A DNA stretch of 64,000 nt from Corylus avellana. Lineage: Eukaryota > Streptophyta > Magnoliopsida > Fagales > Betulaceae. The first letter of the stretch is position 1; every line of letters starts with the position of its first letter. Of this stretch, positions 15,072 to 26,953 are shown one piece after another. The position numbers and the translations under genes are program-made. Below the pieces are notes generated by a model. It did no database searches, was not told the origin of the DNA, and was given only the letters and a program-made list of their open reading frames with translations. The stretch is taken from NCBI RefSeq assembly GCF_901000735.1, contig NC_081541.1, forward strand, positions 34,366,060 to 34,430,059, read 5' to 3'.

Positions 15072-15171
15072 NNNNNNNNNNNNNNNNNNNNNNNNNNNNN
15101 NNNNNNNNNNNNNNNNNNNNNNNNNNNNNNNNNNNNNNNNNNNNNNNNNNNNNNNNNNNNNNNNNNNNNNN
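15072..15171. other. Assembly gap, 100 N
   Basis: Exactly 100 N, the convention for a gap of unknown size. If the next contig is flipped, the gap should contain the pol region of element 1 and the rest of the nested insertion. Confidence 0.95.
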
Positions 15172-18100
15172 CTTTCCTATTTGTTATTTTCTCTCTTCCT
15201 GAATTCACTTTTCAACCTTCAATTCTTAGTTTATGCTATTATCATACGCTGTCAGGACAATCTTACTTCTGCCTGGCGTCAATAAGGAATGAATGTTCTC
15301 CAGCTCCTCCTAAAAGAATTTTATGATCTGCATAAGATTTCATGTTTCTCAAGGTGTCCATCAAAGCAATCAGATTCTGCATGTGGGCATAATCCAATCC
15401 AGAAGAAATTCAATTATCTGAAAATGTAATTGTTAAATATTATTTTTGTTCATCTGTTATATATAAGAAGGAACTTCATAGACCCTCCCCTGCCTATTTT
15501 AACTTGTAATTCTGTAAAGCAACTTCTCTGCTTTTTGAAATGAAGTCCAGGGTGAGATCCATAGTCTGAATTTCTAAGCATATCTTTTAAATGAATTTCT
15601 ATATGTTTAAACTAATGATTAAGTTATTAAATTTACCTATTCCTATCAACTAAAGCTTTTGGGACAAATAGTAGTTTAACATGGTATCAGAGCCACAAGT
15701 CATGGGATCGAACCTTGACTTCAATGTTCAAAGTAATGATTAAGTGGTTAAATTTGCCTCTTCCTAACAACTCAAGCTTTTGGGACAAATGTGGTGGAAC
15801 TAGAATTTTAGGTTTAGGGAGAACTAAAAAAAATTGGGGTAAAAATTGGGACACATTGAGGCTTAAGGAGTCTACAACGTAGTTCCACTCTTAAATGCAA
15901 GCTTTTTTTGGTTTTCCGCTCTTCATTCCCTCTATATGACTATGATGCACCAAATGCAGAGTTGGAGAATGACTGCCAAAGTGAACTCTCACACCTTGTT
16001 TGCACCCTCTGAGACAATGTGGATAAGCCAATTACACAAAGACAATGCATTCTTTGGAAGAAGGAAAAATTACAGTTTACCCTTCTAAAGTTGACGGTGT
16101 TTTTCAATTCGAACATCAAAGTTTCAATTTTTGCAATTTACCCCCACAAAGTTTCATTTTTTTTTCAATTTGACCAATATTATCCCAAAATTCTCATACG
16201 ATCCCTAATTTTTATTTTTTATGAAAAAATAAATAAATTTTAGCTAAGTAAAATATCGAGAAATAAGTGGGTGGTTGGACATTTTGGGGAAATTTTGACT
16301 TCGCCTTTTCTTCCTGTCGCCCCAACCCCAATCAGAATTTGAACTTTTGTGATTGCAAAATTATTGAAAACTTTGTGTTCGAATTTTGAAAATCGCTTAA
16401 CTTTAGATAAATCACTTTTTTCCCCTTAGAAGAATCGCAGAAAGCTTTTTGGGGTAATATTTTTCCCATCAATCATAACGGTGATTTACTTCCCTTCTCT
16501 ACGAATTCACCAATTGTGCACTTAGACTCATGACGGTCACTATTTTTGGCGCCTAAAACCCTATTTCTTCTTTTCGCCAATCAGCAGCATTAGCTCTCTC
16601 GACGCACAACCCGTCACTTTGTTCCCATGAACTACAACGCATTGTTACTTTGCCCACATAAACTATAACGCATTGTCACTTTGCCCTCATGAACTATAAC
16701 GCATTGACACTTTGACCGTCTGAGTTAACACCTTTGACTGATGGAATTTGAGTTTTGGACACAAAATGGTAGTTCATAGGGTCGAGTGGTACAGTTAGTA
16801 GTTCATAAGAAAAAAATGAAATTGCGTTATAATCGATGGAAAAAAAAGGTAATTATCCCAAAGTTTTTCCAATTGTTTGTGGTACTTCTCTTCTATTGAT
16901 GTAGTAGGTAGTTTTCATTTCAGTATTGTCACTTCAAATTGTCTCGTGGTGGCCAATCCAAATTCCAATAGGTCCACCATTTATTTGAACCTTTTTCAAT
17001 AATTTTAGGTTTCTTTTTCTCTGTTGTTTAATTGTTTTGAGACTTTTATATATTGAAATGCTTACCTTTTACTTGTATTAAAAAACCCATTTCTTTGAGT
17101 TAATTGAAATAAATAATAATTTTTTTTTAAAAAAAAAATGTAACTTCACTTTAGACCTCTGAATTGTCATGCAATTCAAAAAATTCCAAAAACTTTAAAA
17201 CTTCTTAATTTGGACTTATAAAATTTCAATTGCAATCAATTTAAACCTCTTGTCAAATTTAAAATGTTAAAAGTGAGACAATGGCATTTATATCCCTAAT
17301 TTTTTTATAAAATCCCAAACTTACCCTAAATTCCAAATTTTTAAAAAAATCAAAGATATTTTCGTCATTTTAGGGGTAAATCAGGAAAGTTAATGGCTAA
17401 TCTGAGAAATTGGTTCAAATTGACTGCAATTGAAAGTTCAAGAGTCCAAATTGAGAGGTTTTAAAGTTTAAGAAATCTTCTTAAATCGCGTGATAATTAA
17501 AGGGTCTATAGTAAAATTAAAAAATAAAAATAAAATAAAATAAAATAAAAAAGGTTCTAGCTTGACTTGGGACTGTTCAAGTGGCAAAAGTCCTCTGCCC
17601 CAAGTCAATCGTCAACCAAAGAAGATCACTGATCAAGGAAGAAGAAGAAGGGCCCAAATGAAAGAACCCACAACAGAACAAAAACAAAACCAAAATTATG
17701 TTATTTACTACCTTGAAGTTATTTACTACCAAAATTATGCCCCGCCACGCGAGAATCTGTTGGTTGATTGGCACAGAAGCAATGGAAAGCAGAGAAGCTG
17801 ACCGAGACAAATAGATTTGAGCATGAAGAACTAGATCTAAACCTAAATTTAAAACAAAACTATGAAAACGAAGATCAAAAGCAACTACAAAAAAGATACT
17901 GAGCATTGCTATCAGAGGAAGAAGAGGGAGAGGGACAAGGAAGGAGAGAGATTAATGTTAGGATTAACTTAATAATTTTCCAGAAGACAAAGATACAATA
18001 GGTAGGTATGTCCCATTCATGGACTTTAACTTTACATTTGCTAACATCAACAAAAAAAAAAAACACCTTTACAATTACATTCGCTAAGAGATAATTGTAG

Positions 18101-19140
18101 CTTCTCCATCTTGGTGTGTTTGCTGACTTCTTTAATTGAAGATAATGTTTTTGGTGAGTATTTGTGGGTATTAAAAATGAGATGATCACGCTAACCTTTT
18201 GGCAGGTCAAGACTCAAGAGTGCCTCGACTGTTACCAAACTAGTCATATTAGTCGCAAAAAGCTCTTCTTTTTTTTTACCCGTGAAAGCGAAGGAAATTA
18301 ACTATTTGGAGAAAATTTACAAATGACCCTCAAATTATTATGCAATTTGAAAAGATTTTTTCAAAATTTTGAAGTATCTCGATTTCATTCCTTGAACTTT
18401 CAATTTGATGCAATCTACTCACTTTCGTTAGTTTTTGGACGTTAAAAGTGATTAAATGATTTTTATACCCTTGAAACTTTTTTAAAATTTCAAATTTACC
18501 ATTAATTTCAAATTTCAAATTTTAAAAAAATAAAAAAATAAAAGAGGATAATTGAATGGTAATTTGGTCTTTTTAGTGTTTTTCGTTAGGGTTTAAAGGC
18601 AAAAATATATAGAGCTGGAGTTAATTGCATCAAATTGAAAGTTTAAGAAGTGAAATTGAGAATTTTTAAAATTTTGAAGATTTTCTCAAAACGCATGATA
18701 ATTAAAGGATTTTAAGTGAAGCTATTCCTTACTATTAAGTACATCAAAAGTGACAAAGATAACATAAAATTAAATAATTAAATAATTAAATAAATAATAA
18801 TAATAATAAAGATAAGACAGCTCAACAAAGACTTCAGGACACTGATTACTAAAAAATCTGATTTACTAATCCAATTTACCATAATAATTACTATATTATA
18901 GTCAATAGTCACCGCAATAAATATAAGCAAAGATACACACGAGACAAAAAAATTAGGAGACGATCTTTGAAGAATTCTTAAGAAGTAAAGCCACACTGAG
19001 GGTCAACCAACCTCAAAGATATTTATTATAGAAAACTTGTGTTATAGATTTATCTTACAAAATATTTTGTAACTCCCAAGACTTAATATGTAACATCGGC
19101 AAACAACTTATTCACCTCCCACCTTAGCAACTCCAAAACC
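15172..19140. repeat. Left arm of a ~4-kb inverted repeat (probable assembly artefact)
   Basis: Reverse complement of 22953-26953. Paired positions sum to 42093 from about 16607 to 19140 and to 42125 from 15172 to about 16239, so each stretch is collinear without net indels. The arm starts at the first base after a gap and its mate also starts at the first base after a gap. Between 16240 and 16606 it differs from the mate (367 versus 399 bp). Contents: a solo-LTR fragment (15172-15281), a TRIM-like repeat (15607-15790), gttcatga/cgcattg minisatellite units (16620-16700) and AT-rich spacer. Open frames mirrored in both arms look non-coding. Confidence 0.9.
15607..15790 (+). mobile_element. TRIM-like repeat with LTR, primer site and second LTR
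   Basis: An LTR-like unit ending tagtttaaca is followed by TGGTATCAGAGCC (about 15682-15694), a short interior, and a second unit from about 15725 to 15790. The same family occurs in the SABATH introns. The mirrored copy in the other arm is 26336-26525. Confidence 0.5.
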
Positions 19141-19785
19141 TCTAACTTTCTTCTACAGGAAGCACTTTTACGACCAATTTTGTCTATTACAACCCAAAAC
19201 TCTGATAACTAGATATTTTTATATGGTTTGATCGATGAAAATCAAGGAGATGAATCAAATATGTTTAGGTTCAATGGTGCTTAGAAACCTCTGTAAGAAC
19301 AATGGAAAATAGTCTATAGGTCCTATGAAAGTCCTGCCTTAATTACGAAACTAATATAGATGGGGAGAGCATTGAAGTTTTTAGACTACGTCCGCAATTT
19401 AAAAAAGGATGAGGGGCCACGCATAATGAAGCGGAGGTCACTAGTTTGAATTCCCCTCCCCCTTTTGTGCAGACATGTAAAAAAAAAAAATGAAGGGCCA
19501 AGCAATACCTTTCTTACACGTGTCATGTGATATGGGAAGCTTATGTGAGGATGGTAAACAAGATTTTCGACCAAACAGCTCTCCATGCTTTGTGTGACAG
19601 CAGCCTTTTTCTATCCGTGTTTCATGCTAATAGACAACAGCTCCAACTGGTGACTTTGTTTCATGTGACAGAAGCAGCTGATGTTTCTTCAATCTCTGCA
19701 CTTTTTGCTATATATACAAATGAACTACTCTGTTTTTGGTTAAGTTAACCAAACAGAGCTTCACAAAAATTTTCAGAGAGAGGCC
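19141..19785 (+). promoter_or_regulatory. SABATH-1 promoter region
   Basis: About 19500-19785 matches the region upstream of the SABATH fragment at 46373-46595. TATATATA at 19709-19716 lies 70 bases before the ATG, as in SABATH-2. A piece near 19386-19500 (gtcactagtttgaattcc, then an A run) resembles a tRNA-derived SINE with a B-box, but no A-box or target duplication was found. 19141-19380 resembles 36170-36330 and 43110-43230. Confidence 0.5.
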
Positions 19786-20336
19786 ATGGAAGTAAATCAA
19801 ATTCTGTGCATGAATGGAGGAGAGGGAGAAACTAGCTATCCCAGTAACTCACTCATTCAAGTCTTTCTCTCTTTCTCTCTTTCTCTCGCATGCATACACC
19901 AATTTATTTTCAATGTTTTTAATCATTTGTTTCCTTATTTTTCTTTGTGTTCCTGAAAGAGGCAATGCTCGAGGCAAAGCCAATATTAGAAGAGAGCATT
20001 GTAGAGGTGTATCTAAGCAGCTCCCCTGAGTGTCTAAATGTGGCAGACTTTGGATGTTCATCTGGACCCAACACACTGTTGCTGATTTGGAAGATGATAG
20101 ACAAAATCCATGCAACATGCCAAGAATTCAATCGAAAGGCACCCATGTTCCAATTTTTCCTTAATGATCTTCCAGGAAATGATTTCAATACCATTTTCAG
20201 GTCATTGCCAAGTTTCTATGAGAAACCAAATAAAGATAAGGGAAGTGAGTTTGGGCCTTGTTTCATTGCAGGAATGCCTGGGAACTTCTACAGGAGGCTC
20301 TTTCCTAATCATTTTCTTCATTTTGTTCATTCTTCT
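19786..20336 (+). pseudogene. SABATH methyltransferase pseudogene, 5' half (SABATH-1)
   Basis: Exon 1 (19786-19860, 25 codons) encodes MEVNQILCMNGGEGETSY and the QNS-type end NSLIQ, with donor GTCTTT. The exon-2 homologue (19956-20336) has the SAM-binding motif ADFGCSSGPNT and LNDLPGNDFN, and ends in HFVHSS where an LTR begins. Its acceptor is damaged: the paralogue has ttccag, this copy ttcctg (base 19954), so normal splicing of intron 1 is doubtful. The last five bases (cttct, 20332-20336) reverse-complement the agaag at 12084-12088. It is therefore the missing first part of the pseudogene at 9696-12088, drawn on the wrong strand because of contig orientation. Confidence 0.9.
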
Positions 20337-21419
20337 TGAAAAACTAATACGACTCCAAATTAAACAATCATGTGCGGAAATAAAACAACAATCAAGAACA
20401 CAAATATTTGTTTACGAGAGGAAACCATTTAGACAATGTTCTAAATGTAAAACCACACAAAGATTTGTTTACGAGAGGAAACCATTTAGACAATGTTCTA
20501 AATGTAAAACCTCTCCGGGGCAGCCAAACCCAAGAAATCAACTAAATCAGTAGAATAACAAGAAATATCTTAATGTCGAAGACTTACATAACCTATGCAC
20601 TTGACATTCAAGTATACCAGATAAGCGACCCACTTATCTGCTACCACAGTAGTTCTTCCAGAACATCTGGACTGTTCCTTCTACGTGATCTCCCTTCACC
20701 GGAACTCCGGTTGACTTCGATTTCTTCAGCTCTTTCTTAGCCCAAAATATCTTAAAACCTAATTAGAAATCGTAACTATACGTCTATGCATAGTTTCAAA
20801 TATATACACCATGGACTCCTAGTCCAGCTAAAATACAAATTCAAATACTAACAACCTTATCTGCTACAAGGCGTCCGGACGGTTAGTAAGCTCGTCCGGA
20901 CGAGAACTAGTTTCTACGTAGAAATTTCATGCAATTCACTAGGCGTCCGAACGACATGAATGACCATTCGGACGAAACTAGGTTAAAATCACTAACACTA
21001 GTTCTCTGGAGCGGCGCGTCCGGACGTTGATGCAGACGAGACTTCAGACAAAGCTCTCGGGTTTCTTGCATAGAAATCTCGTTCGGACGGTGGTGCAGAC
21101 AAGACTTCAGACGAAGCTCTTGGGTTTTCTTGCATATCAATCTCGTCCAGACGATGGTGCAGACGAGACTTCAAACAAAGCTCTCGGGTTTCTTGCATAA
21201 CAATCTCGTCTGGACGATGGTGCAGACGAGACTTCAGACGAAGCGTTCTAGAAAGATTTCCTTCTTCTCGTCCGGGTGTAATGCAGACGAGACCCTGTGT
21301 GATTCACATATTTTGCTTATTTTTTGCTATCTTTCACACTGCACAATTAAACAAGCTAATTAAAACACAAATATTTTGTTCACACGAATCCAGCCAATTT
21401 AACAACTATTGAACTAACA
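20337..21419 (-). repeat. 3' LTR of Sirevirus-like element 1 (contig inverted)
   Basis: Read on the minus strand it begins TGTTAGTTC and ends TTTTTCA against the target agaag. It is 1083 bp versus 1039 bp for the 5' LTR. A 57-bp tandem duplication (periods starting 20407 and 20464, tttgtttacgagagg) accounts for most of the difference. It shares the cgtccggacg-type boxes. Confidence 0.9.
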
Positions 21420-21421
21420 AA

Positions 21422-21429
21422 CTCCCCCT
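21422..21429 (-). other. Polypurine tract of element 1
   Basis: AGGGGGAG on the minus strand within aaagggggagtttg, immediately inside the 3' LTR. This is the plus-strand primer position of an LTR retrotransposon. A second similar tract (aaaaggggag) lies near 21602-21612. Confidence 0.8.
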
Positions 21430-22450
21430 TTGGCTATTCGTTGACAAAATATTAAATCAATTTACTAGACAAACTTGAAATGAGAGTTTTAACATAGTTT
21501 ATCATGTTTGTGAAAATTGAAACCATAAGAGCTGTAAAATAAGTTGAAGTTCTAAAACCACAAACAAAAGTTCTAAAAACACAAACAAAAACTTCACTGC
21601 ACTCCCCTTTTTTGTCACGAAAAACAAAGGGACTAATCTTGAGCAGGTGGATCACTTGGAAATTGCTCTTCAACAAGATTGTCTGCAACTGTGCTGGCGA
21701 CTGCAGAGGCTCCCATGAACTTGTTCTTCAAGTCATGAACATCTGTCTGCAATTGAGAGAGGATGGAAGAAAATCCTGCCATTTGAGATGTCATTGTATT
21801 CAGCTTTGTCATTACATTGTCGAGAGACATATAGACAGATGGAGTAGCGGTGTCCGAGGGTCCAGCAGTGGCAGCAGGAACAGCAGTGTCGTCATCAAAA
21901 TCCACAGTACCTCGCAATCGCATCTGACCTTTGGATCAACTCACGGTGACTTTGCAAAAGGGACCAAGGTGCTTGATGGTTGGTTCAAAAAATGGAAACC
22001 CAGAATCTTCAATGAGTGGAACGCCTGTGACTTCTGCTATTACTTCACAAGTGACCACAATGTTTACACCCCGAAGAAATGTGACAATCTGGAGAGATTC
22101 TTCGGTGTCTGGCTGTATATCCATGTTGGCATGGAATTCCCGAACCAGATTTATAAATGGACGAACGGGGGTTGAGATGAAGTAGTTCCATTGTCACTGA
22201 GTGAAAATCTGAGAGATGAGATTGAATGGATCCTCCTGAAGATCAGATAGATTTATCGGTCTTTCTGAAATAATAGTGCGGTCATGAAATCGATCCTGAA
22301 AAGCTGTCTTGGCTGACTTGTTCCGAAATTGAAATCAGGTCTTGAAGGAGGGACGGGAGAAGCAGCCTCCATTGTCTTTCTCTTTTGGGCCTTGGTCTTT
22401 GTGCGGATGGGTAATTTTCTTGAAGATGGAGATCCACTCACCATAGCCTA
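21430..22450 (-). pseudogene. Degenerate ORF between pol and 3' LTR of element 1 (env-like region)
   Basis: Minus-strand coding remnants at 22444-22253 (KRKTMEAASPVPPSRPDF), 22124-21936 (FLRGVNIVVTCEVIAEVTGVP) and 21923-21633 are broken by frameshifts and stops. The last has a heptad-like coiled-coil segment, NVMTKLNTMTSQM. Position after pol, a basic N-terminal part and a C-terminal coiled coil fit the extra env-like ORF of Sireviruses. The middle resembles the 'putative plant transposon protein' domain. Identity is inferred from layout and remembered family features. Confidence 0.5.
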
Positions 22451-22852
22451 CACACATGAATCCATATTGTATATTACCAACACAAATAACCGAAAATGGA
22501 GTACATGAAAGTTCAACGTGCATAAACATATCAAATGTTGGGAAATGAATAAGAAAGACATGTTTTGAACCAAAATCAATGTCATTCAGACAATTTGTCA
22601 AACACTTGGTGGGCAAGAAAAAATTTTTGATGTACAAATGTGGTTCCCAAGTGAATACCCATCCTAAATACATTTGACTGGAACTCAATTTTCAGTGCTG
22701 CCAATCTTAGGACACTACTTAACATAGAAATAAACACAAATCAACCAAACCAAACACACAATGTAAACCCTAATTTCGGCAGTTTGATGAAAGAAAAAAA
22801 AGAAACAAATGACTGAAATTACTTGTGCCGAGTAATGTAAACAGGAGCAGAT
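22451..22852. other. Internal region of element 1, no clear ORF
   Basis: AT-rich sequence up to the contig end. By position it should be the pol side of the env-like region. No reverse transcriptase or RNase H motif was recognised. Confidence 0.4.
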
Positions 22853-22952
22853 NNNNNNNNNNNNNNNNNNNNNNNNNNNNNNNNNNNNNNNNNNNNNNNN
22901 NNNNNNNNNNNNNNNNNNNNNNNNNNNNNNNNNNNNNNNNNNNNNNNNNNNN
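22853..22952. other. Assembly gap, 100 N
   Basis: 100 N of unknown true size. In the corrected layout this join would not exist, because the flipped contig overlaps the next one. Confidence 0.95.
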
Positions 22953-25900
22953 GGTTTTGGAGTTGCTAAGGTGGGAGGTGAATAAGTTGTTTGCCGATGT
23001 TACATATTAAGTCTTGGGAGTTACAAAATATTTTGTAAGATAAATCTATAACACAAGTTTTCTATAATAAATATCTTTGAGGTTGGTTGACCCTCAGTGT
23101 GGCTTTACTTCTTAAGAATTCTTCAAAGATCGTCTCCTAATTTTTTTGTCTCGTGTGTATCTTTGCTTATATTTATTGCGGTGACTATTGACTATAATAT
23201 AGTAATTATTATGGTAAATTGGATTAGTAAATCAGATTTTTTAGTAATCAGTGTCCTGAAGTCTTTGTTGAGCTGTCTTATCTTTATTATTATTATTATT
23301 TATTTAATTATTTAATTATTTAATTTTATGTTATCTTTGTCACTTTTGATGTACTTAATAGTAAGGAATAGCTTCACTTAAAATCCTTTAATTATCATGC
23401 GTTTTGAGAAAATCTTCAAAATTTTAAAAATTCTCAATTTCACTTCTTAAACTTTCAATTTGATGCAATTAACTCCAGCTCTATATATTTTTGCCTTTAA
23501 ACCCTAACGAAAAACACTAAAAAGACCAAATTACCATTCAATTATCCTCTTTTATTTTTTTATTTTTTTAAAATTTGAAATTTGAAATTAATGGTAAATT
23601 TGAAATTTTAAAAAAGTTTCAAGGGTATAAAAATCATTTAATCACTTTTAACGTCCAAAAACTAACGAAAGTGAGTAGATTGCATCAAATTGAAAGTTCA
23701 AGGAATGAAATCGAGATACTTCAAAATTTTGAAAAAATCTTTTCAAATTGCATAATAATTTGAGGGTCATTTGTAAATTTTCTCCAAATAGTTAATTTCC
23801 TTCGCTTTCACGGGTAAAAAAAAAGAAGAGCTTTTTGCGACTAATATGACTAGTTTGGTAACAGTCGAGGCACTCTTGAGTCTTGACCTGCCAAAAGGTT
23901 AGCGTGATCATCTCATTTTTAATACCCACAAATACTCACCAAAAACATTATCTTCAATTAAAGAAGTCAGCAAACACACCAAGATGGAGAAGCTACAATT
24001 ATCTCTTAGCGAATGTAATTGTAAAGGTGTTTTTTTTTTTTGTTGATGTTAGCAAATGTAAAGTTAAAGTCCATGAATGGGACATACCTACCTATTGTAT
24101 CTTTGTCTTCTGGAAAATTATTAAGTTAATCCTAACATTAATCTCTCTCCTTCCTTGTCCCTCTCCCTCTTCTTCCTCTGATAGCAATGCTCAGTATCTT
24201 TTTTGTAGTTGCTTTTGATCTTCGTTTTCATAGTTTTGTTTTAAATTTAGGTTTAGATCTAGTTCTTCATGCTCAAATCTATTTGTCTCGGTCAGCTTCT
24301 CTGCTTTCCATTGCTTCTGTGCCAATCAACCAACAGATTCTCGCGTGGCGGGGCATAATTTTGGTAGTAAATAACTTCAAGGTAGTAAATAACATAATTT
24401 TGGTTTTGTTTTTGTTCTGTTGTGGGTTCTTTCATTTGGGCCCTTCTTCTTCTTCCTTGATCAGTGATCTTCTTTGGTTGACGATTGACTTGGGGCAGAG
24501 GACTTTTGCCACTTGAACAGTCCCAAGTCAAGCTAGAACCTTTTTTATTTTATTTTATTTTATTTTTATTTTTTAATTTTACTATAGACCCTTTAATTAT
24601 CACGCGATTTAAGAAGATTTCTTAAACTTTAAAACCTCTCAATTTGGACTCTTGAACTTTCAATTGCAGTCAATTTGAACCAATTTCTCAGATTAGCCAT
24701 TAACTTTCCTGATTTACCCCTAAAATGACGAAAATATCTTTGATTTTTTTAAAAATTTGGAATTTAGGGTAAGTTTGGGATTTTATAAAAAAATTAGGGA
24801 TATAAATGCCATTGTCTCACTTTTAACATTTTAAATTTGACAAGAGGTTTAAATTGATTGCAATTGAAATTTTATAAGTCCAAATTAAGAAGTTTTAAAG
24901 TTTTTGGAATTTTTTGAATTGCATGACAATTCAGAGGTCTAAAGTGAAGTTACATTTTTTTTTTAAAAAAAAATTATTATTTATTTCAATTAACTCAAAG
25001 AAATGGGTTTTTTAATACAAGTAAAAGGTAAGCATTTCAATATATAAAAGTCTCAAAACAATTAAACAACAGAGAAAAAGAAACCTAAAATTATTGAAAA
25101 AGGTTCAAATAAATGGTGGACCTATTGGAATTTGGATTGGCCACCACGAGACAATTTGAAGTGACAATACTGAAATGAAAACTACCTACTACATCAATAG
25201 AAGAGAAGTACCACAAACAATTGGAAAAACTTTGGGATAATTACCTTTTTTTTCCATCGATTATAACGCAATTTCATTTTTTTCTTATGAACTACTAACT
25301 GTACCACTCGACCCTATGAACTACCATTTTGTGTCCAAAACTCAAATTCCATCAGTCAAAGGTGTTAACTCAGACGGTCAAAGTGTCAATGCGTTATAGT
25401 TCATGAGGGCAAAGTGACAATGCGTTATAGTTTATGTGGGCAAAGTAACAATGCGTTGTAGTTCATGGGAACAAAGTGACGGGTTGACCGTCTGAGCTAA
25501 TGCCTTTGATTGACGAAAATGGGGTTTTAGGCACAAAATGGTAGATCATGGGAGTCTAGTGGTACAATTGGTAGTTCATGGGGAAAGTGAAAATGCGTTG
25601 TAGTTGATGGGGAAAAATAATTACCCCAAAAACTTTCTTAGATTCTGAAGGGAAAATTACAGTTTATCCCCCCAAAGTTAACGGCGTTTTTCAATTCGAA
25701 CACAGTTTCATTTTTGCAATCCACCCCCCAAAGTTCCAAATTTTTGCGAATTTGATCAATTGTATCAAAAACTTCCTATATTGCCCATAATTTTTATTTA
25801 TTTTTATTTTTTTTTATAAAAAAATTTTAAAAAAAAAATTAATTTATAGCCACTTTTACTGGCTATCGACCGTTTTATAGCCCCAAATTTATTTATTTTT

Positions 25901-26953
25901 TCATAAAAAATAAAAATTAGGGATCGTATGAGAATTTTGGGATAATATTGGTCAAATTGAAAAAAAAATGAAACTTTGTGGGGGTAAATTGCAAAAATTG
26001 AAACTTTGATGTTCGAATTGAAAAACACCGTCAACTTTAGAAGGGTAAACTGTAATTTTTCCTTCTTCCAAAGAATGCATTGTCTTTGTGTAATTGGCTT
26101 ATCCACATTGTCTCAGAGGGTGCAAACAAGGTGTGAGAGTTCACTTTGGCAGTCATTCTCCAACTCTGCATTTGGTGCATCATAGTCATATAGAGGGAAT
26201 GAAGAGCGGAAAACCAAAAAAAGCTTGCATTTAAGAGTGGAACTACGTTGTAGACTCCTTAAGCCTCAATGTGTCCCAATTTTTACCCCAATTTTTTTTA
26301 GTTCTCCCTAAACCTAAAATTCTAGTTCCACCACATTTGTCCCAAAAGCTTGAGTTGTTAGGAAGAGGCAAATTTAACCACTTAATCATTACTTTGAACA
26401 TTGAAGTCAAGGTTCGATCCCATGACTTGTGGCTCTGATACCATGTTAAACTACTATTTGTCCCAAAAGCTTTAGTTGATAGGAATAGGTAAATTTAATA
26501 ACTTAATCATTAGTTTAAACATATAGAAATTCATTTAAAAGATATGCTTAGAAATTCAGACTATGGATCTCACCCTGGACTTCATTTCAAAAAGCAGAGA
26601 AGTTGCTTTACAGAATTACAAGTTAAAATAGGCAGGGGAGGGTCTATGAAGTTCCTTCTTATATATAACAGATGAACAAAAATAATATTTAACAATTACA
26701 TTTTCAGATAATTGAATTTCTTCTGGATTGGATTATGCCCACATGCAGAATCTGATTGCTTTGATGGACACCTTGAGAAACATGAAATCTTATGCAGATC
26801 ATAAAATTCTTTTAGGAGGAGCTGGAGAACATTCATTCCTTATTGACGCCAGGCAGAAGTAAGATTGTCCTGACAGCGTATGATAATAGCATAAACTAAG
26901 AATTGAAGGTTGAAAAGTGAATTCAGGAAGAGAGAAAATAACAAATAGGAAAG
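22953..26953. repeat. Right arm of the ~4-kb inverted repeat; spacer between SABATH genes
   Basis: Reverse complement of 15172-19140. 22953-24150 is also a diverged direct paralogue of 36410-37330 and 43310-44625. 24407-26340 is the expanded counterpart of 8786-9320. 25487-25885 replaces 16240-16606 of the other arm. Around 25380-25490 there are units of gcgttatagttcatg-type repeats. No gene is convincing. Confidence 0.88.

Noticed and set aside
17562..18996. Several open frames mirrored in both arms (also 23097-24531)
   Set aside because: They are conserved only because the DNA is duplicated. Composition is low-complexity, frames overlap on both strands, and they are broken in the paralogue at 43.7-44.6 kb.
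19386..19500. tRNA-derived SINE
   Set aside because: A B-box-like motif and an A run exist, but no A-box and no target duplication could be found.
15172..26953. A real 4-kb palindromic duplication
   Set aside because: Both arms begin at gap edges and the LTR/target evidence requires one contig to be inverted.
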